Assembly: GCA_013397075.1 (NCBI GenBank)
Contig: VWZS01002273.1
Location: forward strand, 108,967 to 172,966
Length of the DNA stretch: 64,000 nucleotides
Direction: 5' to 3'
From: Rhabdornis inornatus
Taxonomy: Eukaryota; Chordata; Aves; Passeriformes; Rhabdornithidae
In this document: piece after piece, positions 38,599-51,395 of the stretch
How the letters are laid out: each line of letters starts with the position of its first letter
Position numbering within the stretch: the stretch's first letter is position 1
Program-made: the position numbers and the translations under genes
The notes under the pieces: model-generated
What the model was told of the DNA's origin: nothing
Seen by the model: only the letters and a program-made list of their open reading frames with translations
The model's database searches: none

Positions 38599-41500
38599 AG
38601 CTGTATCCTGTCATTTCTTCCTTGATTTATGTGTCAAATACAGTTTATGGTAAATCTCAACCCATCCTAGGTACCTACCTTATAAGTGGGGAGTTCAATA
38701 TCAAACCCCATTTAATTCAAAATGCTTAGTGCTTATTTTCTATCCTGACACAGAAACCCAGTCACTAGTTGAATTCTTACAATCCTTTGGCAATCACGGT
38801 CTCAGTGAATGTGGCATAGAGAGGCTTATTGTATCACAGACAGCTACTACCAACATGGTAGGTAGTTGAAATACAAGCCTTTTTGAACATTTTCTGTAAT
38901 ACTATGAAAAGCAACTAAGTACCTGACTGTAGAAGTTGTCTACTGCTTACACAAGGAAATCGTCTTGCTCGGAATTCTAGGAGCTATCAAAGTTTCAGAG
39001 GTTAATCTCACTTGAGGGCACTGAGGATTTCTTCATCTTAGAGTTTCTAAGTATAAAAAATGTTCACTATCATATGTAACTCAGGTTCAGAAACATTACA
39101 GCCAAAGCAGAGGCTTGTGACACTAGGAAACTCTGAAAGTACATCTTGTACATATGCCTATAACTAATATCACTTTGCCTTGAAAATGAACACAAACCTA
39201 TTCAAATAATGTGGATAAAAAAAAATATTTTGTACCACTATGACAGTATAGTCAGACACCATGCATAAGCATTTCACATAAACTTGCGTGCAATGGGGTC
39301 ACCAAAGGGGCAAACAAAGACTGGTGCAATTGCACTTAAAATGCAACCAAGTGAAAAAGTTGCTAGGTGGGGGTTCAGATACGCAGAGGAGATTGCAAAC
39401 ATGGAGCATCCTGCTGAATGCACCAGAAGAGTGACTTCTGGTCAAGACGAAAGATAACAAAGTAAGTATTAGCCAAGGACACCTTCTTACTGGGGGAGGC
39501 AATGGCATAAGCCCATCAGGGCTCAGTGCAGGACAATAGAGAAAGCAAGGAGAGATGTGCTCTGGCTCTAATTAACAGCCCTTACTGCGTAAGACAGCAA
39601 TAAACTGCTTTGTGAATTAATCAGTTTCAAAGCTTAAAATTGGACAGATTTATTAGTCTCCTAAACACTTCCATCACATTACACTCTGATTTTCTGATAT
39701 GTTATGAACAAACTTCTCAGTATTCATATTTATTTATACATATAGACATAAATTATATTTACACATTCATTCAGTAGGAACATTAGCACAGTGGTGATTA
39801 TTTCAGTGTTTCTATGAACAAGTCATATAATCTACGTATTGAACACTCTATTGATACACTAGCCCTTATAATACAGAGCTAAAATATTTTGAGCAGCATA
39901 ACTAAAATTGAATAATAATTTATTAAACAAACCCATAATAACTTTTTCTAAAAGTTTATCGAAAGATGAATTGTTATGACAATCATCAGTTTCAGGGTGT
40001 CAAAACACTAGACTTTCAGCCTTAAAGATAGTTTCAAATAACAAATACTGCAGTTTTCTCAAGAATTTCAAAAGATAATAAAAGTTTATTTTCTATTACA
40101 ACTTCTTTCCAAAGATTCATTTATTAAAAAAATCCCAAAAAACAACAAAATAAATAAAAGATAATATCCCATAGAAGGCAAAATCTGGCCTCTTTGAAAT
40201 AAGGGGCCAAATTTTCATCAGCTTTTATACTCTGCCTTCTTATCAAAAAAAGATATGTGGAACAAAAACACAACACATCTAGTGGAGAATAACAAAGTAG
40301 GTTTGTTCTTGGAAGTATAAACAATATTTTATGAGAGAAAGTTTTAATGGGAAACAGGTTGAAGAATCATCAAGCTTTAAAATATTATTCATATTTTTCA
40401 AGAGAAAATTAACTTTGTTATAGAATGTTAATTATTTATTTTCATGTGATGTCACATATGTGTCAAACTATGAAAAAATTTAAAGACGTGAAATATTTTT
40501 CCCCCTTTCCTTCACATTTACATTTTTTACTTCCTCCAGTTTCAATACAAAATACTATTTTTTCCATTATTTCTGCCAGCTTGTAGGAACATTAAAATAT
40601 TTAAAGATAGCAATTCAGAAGAAAAGATACTTTAAAAAAAATTCAAACTAAAAATCAAAACTTATCAATGCCAGAAGTTTTAAATTCAGCTGAATTGAGT
40701 AAAAGAAGGGCAATGCTTTCAGTATTAAGAATGGCTAATCATTGAGAAAACACACCATGAAAAATAGTGGGTTTTTTTTCATTATAGAACTCTTCAAATC
40801 AAATTTATTTCTGCACATGACCAAGTTGATAAATATCCACATACAACTTTATGCAAATTGTACAGAGGATTGGATTGCATGATGTGATATTGCATGTGAT
40901 TAAACACTTCAGGCATCTTCAGAGACTTAAAGTCCATGCAGGCTTGGGGTTTTATTTCCAGAAGAGGAGAGGGTCTGTGCATAGCTTTGTTTTACATAAT
41001 TGTGTTCTTTCCACTTTGTGTGGAAAGCCACTTTGTGTGGCTTTGTTCTTGTCGGTGGGTCAAGAAGCAGCAATTTGGCTCTACCAGCCACCTTGAATGC
41101 AATGAAGCGACCAACACAAGACGTGAACTGAGACTTCAGGTCAGGAACTTACCTTAAGTTGCTGCAGCTTGGCCAAAGCATTTCCCTTTGGAAATCACTT
41201 ATTGTAAAGAAAGCATCTCAGTGGAGCAGTGGGCTAATGGGAAAATGCTACCCAGGGCTCTAGAGGCTCCCTCTCAGTTTATCTGAGACCAGCAAGAGAG
41301 GCACATTATCCCAAGAGCCAGATGTATCTTCCACTCAATAACTTGCTTTTCCCTGCCTGTCAGCAGTCCCTTCCAAAGAAGGCATGAAATGGGAGACTTC
41401 CCTCCATTGGAGATTTCTGGAAGAACTTGCTTCCCAGCACTTCCCCAAATGTCTGAGCAGACAGCACAATTAGAAAATGCATTTTAAGGGTTATTCAGAT

Positions 41501-42394
41501 GTGACTTGGTCAGATAACAGAACTCTTCTTGTTCAGGGGAATCCAATATTTTAATCTTTTATTATCTTAAATATTTTAATCTTTCCTCCTAAAAAGGATA
41601 AAAAGATTAAAACATTTAAAAATCAGTAGAAATGTTTCTAGGCACTTTGCATCTCACTTTCTACCCTTAAGTACCTTCTTATTCTGAGGAAAAGCACACT
41701 GGAGAAAAATCATATGAAACTATAGAATAGTTGATATCCTGCATCTCACAAAAAAAAAAATAGTTCATACGAATGATAAACCTCAGTAAAAAAGTAAGAG
41801 AAATAAAAAGAAGCAATGAGTGGAATTATCTGATTTTTTTTTCCAGTTAGTCATTTAAATGCTGAGTGTTGCTGGAAAACTACCTGTAAAAGCAGAACAA
41901 GATTACAATTGTGACTTCTTAAACCAGGTATTTGTATACAGATATTTCACAGACTAGGATGCACTCTGACATTCATCTCTCAGTAATTTAAGTTGAAAGA
42001 AGATAATATTAGATTATAGTACATTTTGAGAGCTGTGAGAATTCAAATGCTTCTATTAAGAACCCACAGATTGCATGAAGTTTTGATTTTGCTTGCAAAC
42101 TTATATTCTCCATTCTAAAATTTCCAGACAAGAGATATAAATATACTTGTGATATAATTATTTTGCTCAAATTAATTAACAGAGAAATAGCTGTTGTCAA
42201 ATAGGAAGTCAGAATACAAACATAAAATTTTCTCTTTTAATATTTTTTAATAGTTTTAAAAATAAAAACTATTTTAGGAGTAAGAATGGGCTTGAAAATT
42301 CAGAAAATATTTCATCAAATGGTGTGTGAATTATTTTATGAACATATTGAATATAAGAGTCTCTCTTCAGAGGGAAAAAGCAAATACCCCCCCA
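38599..42394. other. About 3.8 kb of AT-rich sequence
   Basis: No gene supported. A 13-base word ccactttgtgtgg occurs twice, 4 bases apart, near 41,010-41,040. 39,290-39,560 is GC-richer and unassigned. Confidence 0.45.
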
Positions 42395-42395
42395 A

Positions 42396-42452
42396 AAACA
42401 AACAAACAAACAAACAAACAAACAAACAAACAAACAAACAAACAAACAAACA
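42396..42452. repeat. (AAAC)n microsatellite
   Basis: About 14 near-perfect aaac units, the purest microsatellite in the window and probably length-variable. It makes spurious Lys/Thr/Asn/Gln and Cys/Leu/Phe/Val frames. Confidence 0.97.
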
Positions 42453-45352
42453 ATAACCCACCACCACAACAAAAAAACACACTTAAATCAATAAAAACAA
42501 ATGGAGAAATGTAAAAATAAGCTTTTGAGAGAGAACTTGGCTTCAGGATAATCTTTTTGATACTATCATTTTCATTTTAGTGTTGATCTCGATACAGTTT
42601 TAAAGAATTGAAATATCTATGTGTTTGTACCATATGAAAAATGAGCTGTCACCTGGAAAGAGAAAGAACCCAGAAAAATTTAAGATATGCTTAAGCAAAT
42701 TTAATCAATATTTAAAGTATTTCCACATGATCTTCCCATCAGCTTATTGAAAACATAAAAGGAATTTTCAAACACTATGATATTTTGATTAAAGTTGAAT
42801 TGCTTATTTCCAGAATGACAGTTTATTTTAATCATCTCAAGACTGGTTATGAAGGAAAGTAGGGGTGTGTGTGTAGATCAAAATTCCCAGCAAGATGGTA
42901 TAGGACAGAAAATTCTTAGCATTCTTAACAGAATTAGCAGTAACACCAGCTAAATAAGTAGCATACGTCCTTCCATATAATGGATCTGCTTTTGTCCTTG
43001 AAGAGGAAAGCATGTAGATACCTTCTAAGAATTGCATCAAGTCAGGAAATGGAAAGGTAGGTTTGGTTTTATTTCCTGGAATGCCATGCTGACATGTTGA
43101 TAAGGTTGCTGTTGATGCCATATTGCACTGATTATTGAGCAAATTCTAAATGAAAGGACAATAAATTCAACAATTTCCCACTTTTTTTTTTAGATGTATA
43201 CTTTTTATTTAGCATGTCCTTTATAAGATATATGCATTTTTAAATCTTTCTGGAGAAAAATCAGCAGAATCTCTTCTGCTAAAATCTTAACATTTTCAAA
43301 AAACATATTCTATTATTTTTTGTTTTCAACAAGACATTACAAACTGAAATCCTTTTTCAAAGCATAGGGTTTGCACTGAAAAACATTCAACTTCTGATTT
43401 TAATACAAGTCTCTGAGACTTGATTGAGTATAACATAGTTCTTTCAGTCTTGACAGTTTTGATAAAAAGTAATTGCTTCTGCTACTAATTTCTCAATGGA
43501 AACCTCTCTGCATTTCCCCAATGCAACTTTTGCAAACGGAAGTTTCCTTGATCATGAGGAATGTAATAGTGAACATTGGGACAATACTGACAAGAAGATT
43601 GAGACTGTCATTTTCCAAATTAAAAGTATGAAATTATCAACTCCAGTTGATACAGGAAATCATCCCATCCTGTTATTTGTCTAATTTTCATGCTAGTCAG
43701 AATGCAAGTATTTTCTGTCTGATCTGCTTACCTTTTCATATCACAACACTCTGACGTAAAAAATCCCAACAAAATAATCAAAACCAACACACCTCCCCAA
43801 CCAAGACCAAAAATTAAAATTAAGGAAGTGTTTTACAAACTCCAGGTTGTAGGCAGTAATATCTCATAATAAGAGACTACTTTTATCTTTTATTTGTCTT
43901 TTGATAGGTGGTTTACAATTTTTCAGCTATAACTGCGGTGAAGCACATGTGTTGCAAACCTGGCAATGTTGCAACCCATGCTAGTAATATACTCTAAAAG
44001 GTGGCACTCTGGTATTGCCATATAATGATGAAGTCTGACTGTTTGACCACATTTAAATACTGTAAAAGCTCTCCCAGAAGTGGATTCCTTGTTATAACAC
44101 TATGAAGGTGTTAATGCAAACTGTCATGGAGCTGTATAACCAGTTATGATGTTAACAACGTAGAGAGCAACCAGTCTGTCTTCTGTCTATTCCCTCCAGA
44201 GTGTCTACACAGGCAGCTCAGAGAGAGCAGAAGCTGCTCTGCCGATTTGTCACATCCTGACAGCCCAACCTGACATTCACAGTATGGGGAGGGAGAATGT
44301 GGGATCAGAGTACATGCACACACAGGGCTGGAGCAGGGTATTTGTTAAGATGAGCACTGTGACAAAGCATTTGCCAGCTGGGAAATTAAGGCAACTTCTA
44401 TTTCATATAAAAGAAGGGATAGGTGAGGAGAAGGGGCAAACAATACTCCTACCATTTTGTTCAAATTGATGCTTCCCATTTGTCAGGCCCTATCATTTAT
44501 ATCAAACTGATAATGGAGCATCAGACTGTTACTGACTGAAAAAATTTAATATCAAAGCAAGGGCACAAGGTCTTCTGGGCCAGCAGAGTTTTGTTGTTAT
44601 GTATGTAGAAGGAAATCAGTCTTGCAAGCTTCTTTTACTGAATACCCATGAACATGGCAGTTTTAGATGTGTCAGAAGAGAAACCAAAGAGTTATCACTA
44701 ACTTCATGTTGCCCAGGATTTCACTGTTTTTGTGATTTTAACAATGTGATTGTAGCTCTGAAATGCCTCTAATAACTAATAGGACCTTTAGCTTCTTACT
44801 GAAGGAGACAGCCGTATTGTTATCTGAAAACATACAGTAAATTCATCTATGTTCAAAAGATTGAACAAGGCAGATATAATTTTTTTATGTACTCTTAATA
44901 TATCTCAGGGTGACGTGTTATTTCATTTTTCTAAAGTAGAATTTAGCTTTTTTTTTTAAGGACTTTGTCACTTGGGCACAATGTACAGTACTATTATTAA
45001 TCAAAGCATAACATGAAGTATACATAATTGGCAGCTATGAAATACAACTCTCTTTCAAATAACTTTTGCATTAATTGTTCAACTTGTTAGCTGGTGTTTT
45101 CAACACCAGCAGAGTATCACATGGTTGTGTAATTTAGCATGCAAGAGACTGCTAAACATCTTCTCTGCTCAAAGCACATATAATTAGACCAGATTGCTCA
45201 GTGTTCAGTCCACCTCAAACTGCAGAGACACCACAGTTCCTACAGTGATCCATTCCTGTACTTGATCACTATTCTGCTGGAAAAAAAAAAAAGAAACTAA
45301 TCCAAACCATATCTCCTCACAATTTCTTAAATTCCAGCTTATGCTGGAATAT
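42453..45352. other. AT-rich non-coding sequence
   Basis: Open frame 42,837-43,142 (-, 101 codons) is listed separately. 43,900-44,480 is slightly GC-richer without an assignable element. Confidence 0.45.
42837..43142 (-). other. 101-codon open frame, doubtful
   Basis: On the minus strand an acceptor-like tract (attgtcctttcatttag) lies just upstream of the start, and a GT that could serve as a donor (agaaggtatct) lies inside the frame near 43,023. No domain is recognised, and no second exon can be joined to it. Chance is the leading explanation. An exon of an unknown gene or a retropseudogene is possible. Confidence 0.12.
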
Positions 45353-45448
45353 ATTATGTGTCATATATAATATTGACATATATATGTCAATACATATATA
45401 TGTGTCAATATTATATTGACATATATATATCTCAATATAATATTGACA
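45353..45448. repeat. AT-rich palindromic repeat
   Basis: The words tattgacatata and tatatgtcaata alternate in both orientations. 45,371-45,392 is a perfect 22-base palindrome, and neighbouring copies could extend it into a longer imperfect hairpin. Such tracts are prone to cruciform formation and copying errors. Confidence 0.85.
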
Positions 45449-46550
45449 CTTGTTCTATTGCTCTGTATCACCAAGAAGAGTTTGGTTTAATTTCCTCTGT
45501 CCCCTATCCCTGTATCCACATGTGTACCACCGTACACACCACAAGTAATGAAGTCTCCCCTGCCCCTCATCTTCCCCAGACTGAACCTGTCCAGTCTCCA
45601 TGTGTCCCTACATGTCCTGTACACTTCCACGGGAACTCTCCACTGGACTCACTCCCGTATGTCAGGGTCTATCCTGTGGCAGGAGCTCAAGCCTGGACTA
45701 TCAGGACAGTCTTACCGATGCCTAACATTGGGTCAGAATCCTTCCCTTGGTGGTGCAGCCCCAAGTCCAGAGGCTGTTTAACCACCTGGGCTCACTGCTG
45801 TGTCCTGATAAATTTCTGGTCCTAGGGTCCCCAGGCCTTTTCTTCAGAACTCAATCATCAGCCTCAGCTTGTCCTGTTTCAGGCATGAGCTCAGTTATCT
45901 TGAGTGCCTTTGCCTCTAAGGCAACATTTCCTCTAAGGGCAGTTTCCAAGCAAGTATTCGAGCAGGTCAAAAGACTACCCATCTCAAAATCAGGATGGTT
46001 GCCTTTGTGAAATTTTGTTTGTTTCTGTCACTTCTTTCAGGTTATATTGCTCCAGAGCCTTACAATTACCACATTAAAGGCTGCCTTCAATCTTGATACA
46101 TCCAATAGCCTTCCTTGTGAGTACCAGCTTCAACAGAGCATCTTCCCGGGCTGATCTGTCAGTCATCTGGGTCAAGAATTTTCCCTCTAGTTGCTTGCAT
46201 TTGTCTGCCTCTGTATCATAGATGCAGTTCTGCCCCCTGACCCTTACCCACAAGCTAACCCTTTCCTAGCCGGTAAGTTCCATGCTTCTCAGCTACCCCT
46301 TTGCATAGGTCACCCCTTCTCTGTCCTTGACAACCCTGCTATTCCTGCAGCACGTGTACCTCTGCACTGTATCTCTGCAGATGTCAGAGTGCTACCATCG
46401 GGTCACTCTCATCCCTCTGAAGTCACAGCTCACTTACTCTGCATGCACTGCTGAAGCCTTCCTCTCATTCCCACATCCTCCTTTATTTGTGAGTTATCAT
46501 TTGAGATAGCTCTTGGGTTGTGCAGCCTTTCCAGTTGATGCATGACAGCC
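45449..46550. other. GC-richer 1.1-kb block, possibly degraded CR1
   Basis: Clearly richer in C and G than both flanks. Isolated words fit reverse-strand CR1: ctcatcttccccagactgaac near 45,567 and ccctgacccttacccacaag near 46,235, the latter similar to the CR1 at 57,715. The order of words is not convincing throughout. Frames such as 45,358-45,825 (+, 155 codons) carry no domain. Alternatives are an unknown repeat or old coding remnants. Confidence 0.35.
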
Positions 46551-47651
46551 CCTCTGATCATGCTGTTTCTGGGACACATCCTTGTGTTCTCTGTCTCCTC
46601 TGTGGAGAAAGCCCTCCCAGAATTTCATTAGTAAGTTCGATTGCAAATACATCCTTGCACAATATTGTCAGATCGACCCCACCCTTTTTCAGTAGCCATT
46701 TCAGTGAGAAAGAACTTTGCATATTACTAAGACAGGAGACATAAATCACAATGCTGGCCTTGTAAGCCATCTTCTCTGTCTTAACAGAATCTTTGTGCTT
46801 CCACATATATATTTTTACCAAGAATGACTTCTTCCTGCAAATAAAAAAATGCCTTAAGTGTTGAGGATAAAACCTACTTATGTCTGGATTATTTTCAGAG
46901 CCTAAAATCCCGTTATAAATCTAATCCATGACATCCAGAGTTCCCTTTTCTGTAATCTTTTAGTTGGAAAGCTGGTAGTAAGATGACCTCCATGTCTCAT
47001 AATACACTGCATTATATGATTCTCTGATAAGGTCACAATGGGAATAATGGAAGAAAACTGAAGTTTTAATTTTGGAGCCAATTTTGAATGCATTAATTCT
47101 AATAAATAACTTACTAAATTTAATCATTAGTAAAAAAATTGTTTTTAAATAAAATTATATTGCTGCCTTTTTGGAATCCTGGATTTTCCTCACAAGTGAT
47201 TACTTGAGATGCAGAGAACAATAGTTTAATTTTCAGATCCCAGGTTAAACTACATGGGCTACTAATTGGAAAGGTTACTCATTGATCAGTACTATGACTA
47301 CATTTCCTAGATGTCATTAAGAAAAAAAAAGAGGTAATGCACAAGGATTTGCCTGTGCTAAGATAATCTTTAGGGAAAAAATTCTAAAAGTAGCTGCAAT
47401 TTAAAATATGTTACCATCACTAATAAGAAAAACGCACACTGTTTTTCCTACAGATAAGAAATTTGCATCTAAAGAGCTTCAGTAGTTTTCCTAGACGCTC
47501 AACAAAAAACGAAAAACAAAAAGCAACCATTGCTAGCTTGTATGGAGTGGAAAGCCTCTGGCTTATTTTACATGGGGTTCTTGTTTACATGTCATGTCTG
47601 TAGGAGCACAAAAGCTCAGCTCAATGAACCACTGTAAAATCTTACCTTTGA
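46551..47651. other. AT-rich spacer
   Basis: No feature recognised. Confidence 0.5.
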
Positions 47652-47656
47652 GGTTG

Positions 47657-48429
47657 TGTCATGGTTCTGATTTGTTAATTAAAATATACCCATTTTCTGT
47701 TGTGAGACAGAACCAGGACTAGAAACAAGGCAGGCCTAAAACTTAAGAGGGTATAAAAAAGAAATTTATTAATTACACAAAGGAAGAAAACAAGAATTCA
47801 GAATAAGATTTTCAGACCACTCTTTCCTTCCCTTTCCCAACCTTCATAAAACGAAACGAACATACAAACAATTACTTCAATTAATTCCCAACTCAAACAG
47901 TCCCTTTTNNNNNNNNNNNNNNNNNNNNNNNNNNNNNNNNNNNNNNNNNNNNNNNNNNNNNNNNNNNNNNNNNNNNNNNNNNNNNNNNNNNNNNNNNNNN
48001 NNNNNNNNNNNNNNNNNNNNNNNNNNNNNNNNNNNNNNNNNNNNNNNNNNNNNNNNNNNNNNNNNNNNNNNNNNNNNNNNNNNNNNNNNNNNNNNNNNNN
48101 NNNNNNNNNNNNNNNNNNNNNNNNNNNNNNNNNNNNNNNNNNNNNNNNNNNNNNNNNNNNNNNNNNNNNNNNNNNNNNNNNNNNNNNNNNNNNNNNNNNN
48201 NNNNNNNNNNNNNNNNNNNNNNNNNNNNNNNNNNNNNNNNNNNNNNNNNNNNNNNNNNNNNNNNNNNNNNNNNNNNNNNNNNNNNNNNNNNNNNNNNNNN
48301 NNNNNNNNNNNNNNNNNNNNNNNNNNNNNNNTCAATAACCAAACCAGCCTCCAATTGATCACTATCAACTCCCAGGGGAGTACTCACAGAGAAAACTTCT
48401 GTTTCTTCTTCCCAGATCAAACTACCACA
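47657..48429 (-). mobile_element. ERV LTR with perfect target-site duplication
   Basis: Opens with tgtcatggttctg at 47,657 and closes with actaccaca at 48,429. The same five bases, ggttg, stand immediately outside both ends (47,652-47,656 and 48,430-48,434). A 5-bp duplication is the ERVL-like length, and its perfection argues for a fairly recent insertion. A minus-strand AATAAA occurs near 47,763, about 107 bases from the left end, fitting minus orientation. Bases 47,909-48,331 are N, so a longer provirus cannot be ruled out if the gap size is only an estimate. Confidence 0.85.
47909..48331. other. 423-base assembly gap
   Basis: A run of N lying wholly within the LTR, presumably because the repeat could not be resolved. 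The open frames reported across it are meaningless. Confidence 1.
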
Positions 48430-48554
48430 GGTTGTTACATTGAGTTACATATAATAAATAAGATAGATATTGCTTTTTTTTTTTTAATAACAGTCAAGTT
48501 ATATTTCAGTACCTCTTAAAGATATAACTGAAATCTGTTCTTACAGATGAGTTT

Positions 48555-49106
48555 TAGTTGTGGTTTAACCATAGACAACAACTCAGCACCCCACTGTCTC
48601 AGTCTCACCCACTGACATGGGGGAGAAAATGAGAAGAGTGAAAGTGAGAGAACTCATGTGTTGAGACAAGGACAATTTAATATATAAAACAAATTTTCAA
48701 GCAAAGCAAAACATGGGCAGGCATCAGATGTTCAGCCACCCCCAGGAAAGCAGGACTCCATGCCTATTAGTGATGTGGGCAGACAAGCACCATCTCTCTG
48801 TCCCTTCCTTCCTTCTTCCCTACCAGCTTTCTATGCTGAGTGTGATGCCCCAATGTGTGAAATATCTTGGGTCAGCTGGGGTCAGTGTCCCAGCTGTGTC
48901 CCCTCCCAGCTCCCTGCACACCCCCAGGCTCCTCGCTGCTGGGGTGGGTGAGGAGCAGCAAAGGCCTTGGCTCTGTGTAAGCCCTAGCTAAAACATCCCT
49001 GTGTTATCAACCCTGCTTCCAGCACAGATCAGAAACACAGCCCAATAATAACTACTATTACCTCAACAGAAATTAACTCAGGAGAAATTAACTCAAAACT
49101 GGTACA
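48555..49106 (-). mobile_element. ERV LTR (tgttgtggtttaacc type)
   Basis: Left end tagttgtggtttaacc near 48,555 is the eroded form of a common avian LTR start. Family blocks follow: 'ccactgacatgggggagaaa', 'gagacaaggacaatttaat', 'ccagctgtgtcccctccc', 'taagccctagctaaaac', 'gttatcaaccctg' and a closing 'actggtaca' at 49,106. A minus-strand ATTAAA lies about 130 bases from the left end, fitting minus orientation. No matching target-site duplication is visible. It belongs to the same broad family as the LTR at 59,310. Confidence 0.82.
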
Positions 49107-51077
49107 GATATGCAAGATAACAAAAGGGAAAGATGCTTCCTGTGATAAGACTGGATGTCAAGATTATACACATTTTGGCTTGGGCACAAAGCTATGATTT
49201 ATCAGAGATTTGTTTACATTCTTGTGGCCATTTGGGGCCAATATAAAACCAGTCTGAGAAGCATGATGGAAACACACTTGAAAACTTCAGAATGTGGTTA
49301 AAGTATATCTTGGAATCAATTGTTTACCTCAACCTAGACTTGCATATTTTTTCCTCGTCTTGTAGCATGTATCTGATCTTTACTGGAATGAAATGTCTGA
49401 ATCACATGCCAGATTCTTCAGCAGCAGCAAATATTTCAACCCATTATTTGTTGTCTTGTTCTAGATTAGCAACATAGCTGAAGTACAAGTCAAAGAGAAG
49501 TTTGGTAATTTCTGAGTTTAAAAAAATTAAATGAGCATTTCACAAAAACTGAAGATCCTAAGAAAAGAGCATCATAGAACTTTTAGTTAAGAGTGAATAT
49601 TTTTGTTTGTACACTGACTCAGAGTAAGCAATACTGACAGAGAAACAACTGTTTTCAGCCAGGAAATATGTTTGGTTACTTACTTCATGAGTATGGCAGC
49701 ATAGAAAGAAAGATTGTTTTGCCTCATCTAGTTCAAAGGTCAACAATATCATTTCCTTTGGTAAATTTCTATCTGGAAAACAATGAGAGAGAACAGTGCC
49801 CAGTGATCCAAGATTATTTAATTAAAGCACACAAACCATAAACCTTTTAAGAAAGTCAGCTGAATGGATATTTAATACTCAAAAAAAAATAATGATCAAA
49901 ATTTTTTCCAAACCAAAATCCTACTAATAAATCTTTTGAAAAGAAAGAAAACATAGCTAAAATCTGTATAAAAAGATGTATTTAATTTCATTTTCCTTTA
50001 AAAATAATGTGTGGCTAGAAAAATCCACTGATTGAACAAAATTGCTTAAACTTGAGCTTTATTTCCTCTCAAGAAAGAACCTCCACATATTTCAATGAAG
50101 ACAAACCTTCTTCTCCCTATTCTTCTGGCAATTTGTGTATGAGAAGCCCAGTAACAGAGTTTATGGCTTCCTAAACATTGTTTCCATTGCCTCTGTTTTT
50201 TTTCTTATCAAGACCACATGTAGGTCTTACAAACTTTCCATAGAAGGAAGAAATTGCTTTCTGCACCTGCCTAGAGATCTCATGTCTTTGAAAAATATCA
50301 GAAATGCAAAGACCCCTCTATCTAGTCAAAGGAGACAGAAAAATATGGTGTCCTTAACAAATGTAGTTTTTTATCGCTGAAAAGAGCACATTGATCAAGG
50401 ACTACCTAATACTTGTAACTAACATCATGGAGAACATAAATGCACATACTAAATTCTTCTAATAATACTAAAGAAGAAGAAAATAATTGTGCATAATACC
50501 ACCTTGTGTGCAACATTTTAAACACCTATTACTATCTCTGGAGATTTTTAATAAGCCTATGAAAGGTAAGAGATTTGCGTTTTCATAGTCTAAAATATAA
50601 AGTAAATAGGCATTTGAAAAGAATAGTATTAATTAATATTTAAAGTATGTAGCCTAATGTACTAAAATCTATTTTATCTCAATTTATTACTTGTGTCCAT
50701 TAATCCTCTAATTTCAAATAGACTCTTTCAGAAATCTTATTGAAATACTACTTGATTTAAATCCTCATTTTTTTACAAGAAGCTTACAAAAATACAACGT
50801 GTGAATTTGTATTTACAAGATAAGCTCAGTAAGTAAGTTCTGCTAAGTTTTGATCTTTTTTGGCCTATATTGCATATATTGCAATATTTGCAATATTGCT
50901 ATATTGCACATATATATTACTTTAATAACTGTACAAACCCTAGAAGGAAGAACTATGGCTCTTAATCACATAATAGAATAAAGCAAACCCTTTATTCATA
51001 ACAAAACTGAATTTGTGTCACAAAAAAAGATTTCCCTGCTCCTCAGCATTACTACGCTTTCAGGCCCATGATGTGAT
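49107..51077. other. AT-rich sequence
   Basis: No gene supported. An imperfect tandem of tatattgca-like words lies at 50,871-50,922. Confidence 0.5.
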
Positions 51078-51163
51078 TCTTGGGTTTGTCCTACTTCAGG
51101 ACGAGGAATCAGACTTGATGATTCTTGCAGGTCCATTCCAACCCAGGATATTTTGCAATTCCA
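51078..51163 (+). mobile_element. CR1 3' tail fragment
   Basis: Wording cttgatgattcttgcaggtc, ccattccaacccaggatat and ttgcaattcc is an eroded forward CR1 3' terminus. Only about 85 bases remain. Confidence 0.85.
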
Positions 51164-51287
51164 CCCCTCTTTCTGTTTAATCTCTGTGTCATCAAATTAT
51201 TAGGGAAAAGTTTGATAAGAGTGGCTAATACTATGGCTACTATTACACCATTATGTGGACACTCCTTTAGCCAGTTTCACGTTTCTG

Positions 51288-51395
51288 GGTTTTTTGTTTG
51301 GTTGGTTGTTTTCATGTTTGGTTGGTGGTTTTTTGTTTGTTTGGCCTTATTTTTTGTTTTTTGGGGTTTTTTTTTGTTTGGTTTGGATTGGTTTT
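51288..51395. repeat. (GTTT)n low-complexity tract
   Basis: T- and G-rich runs with gtttggttggtt words. They generate the aromatic-rich open frame at 51,125-51,484, which is not a gene. Confidence 0.88.

Noticed and set aside
47877..48420. Open frames of 163 and 175 codons
   Set aside because: Almost entirely N; they exist only because the gap has no stop codons.
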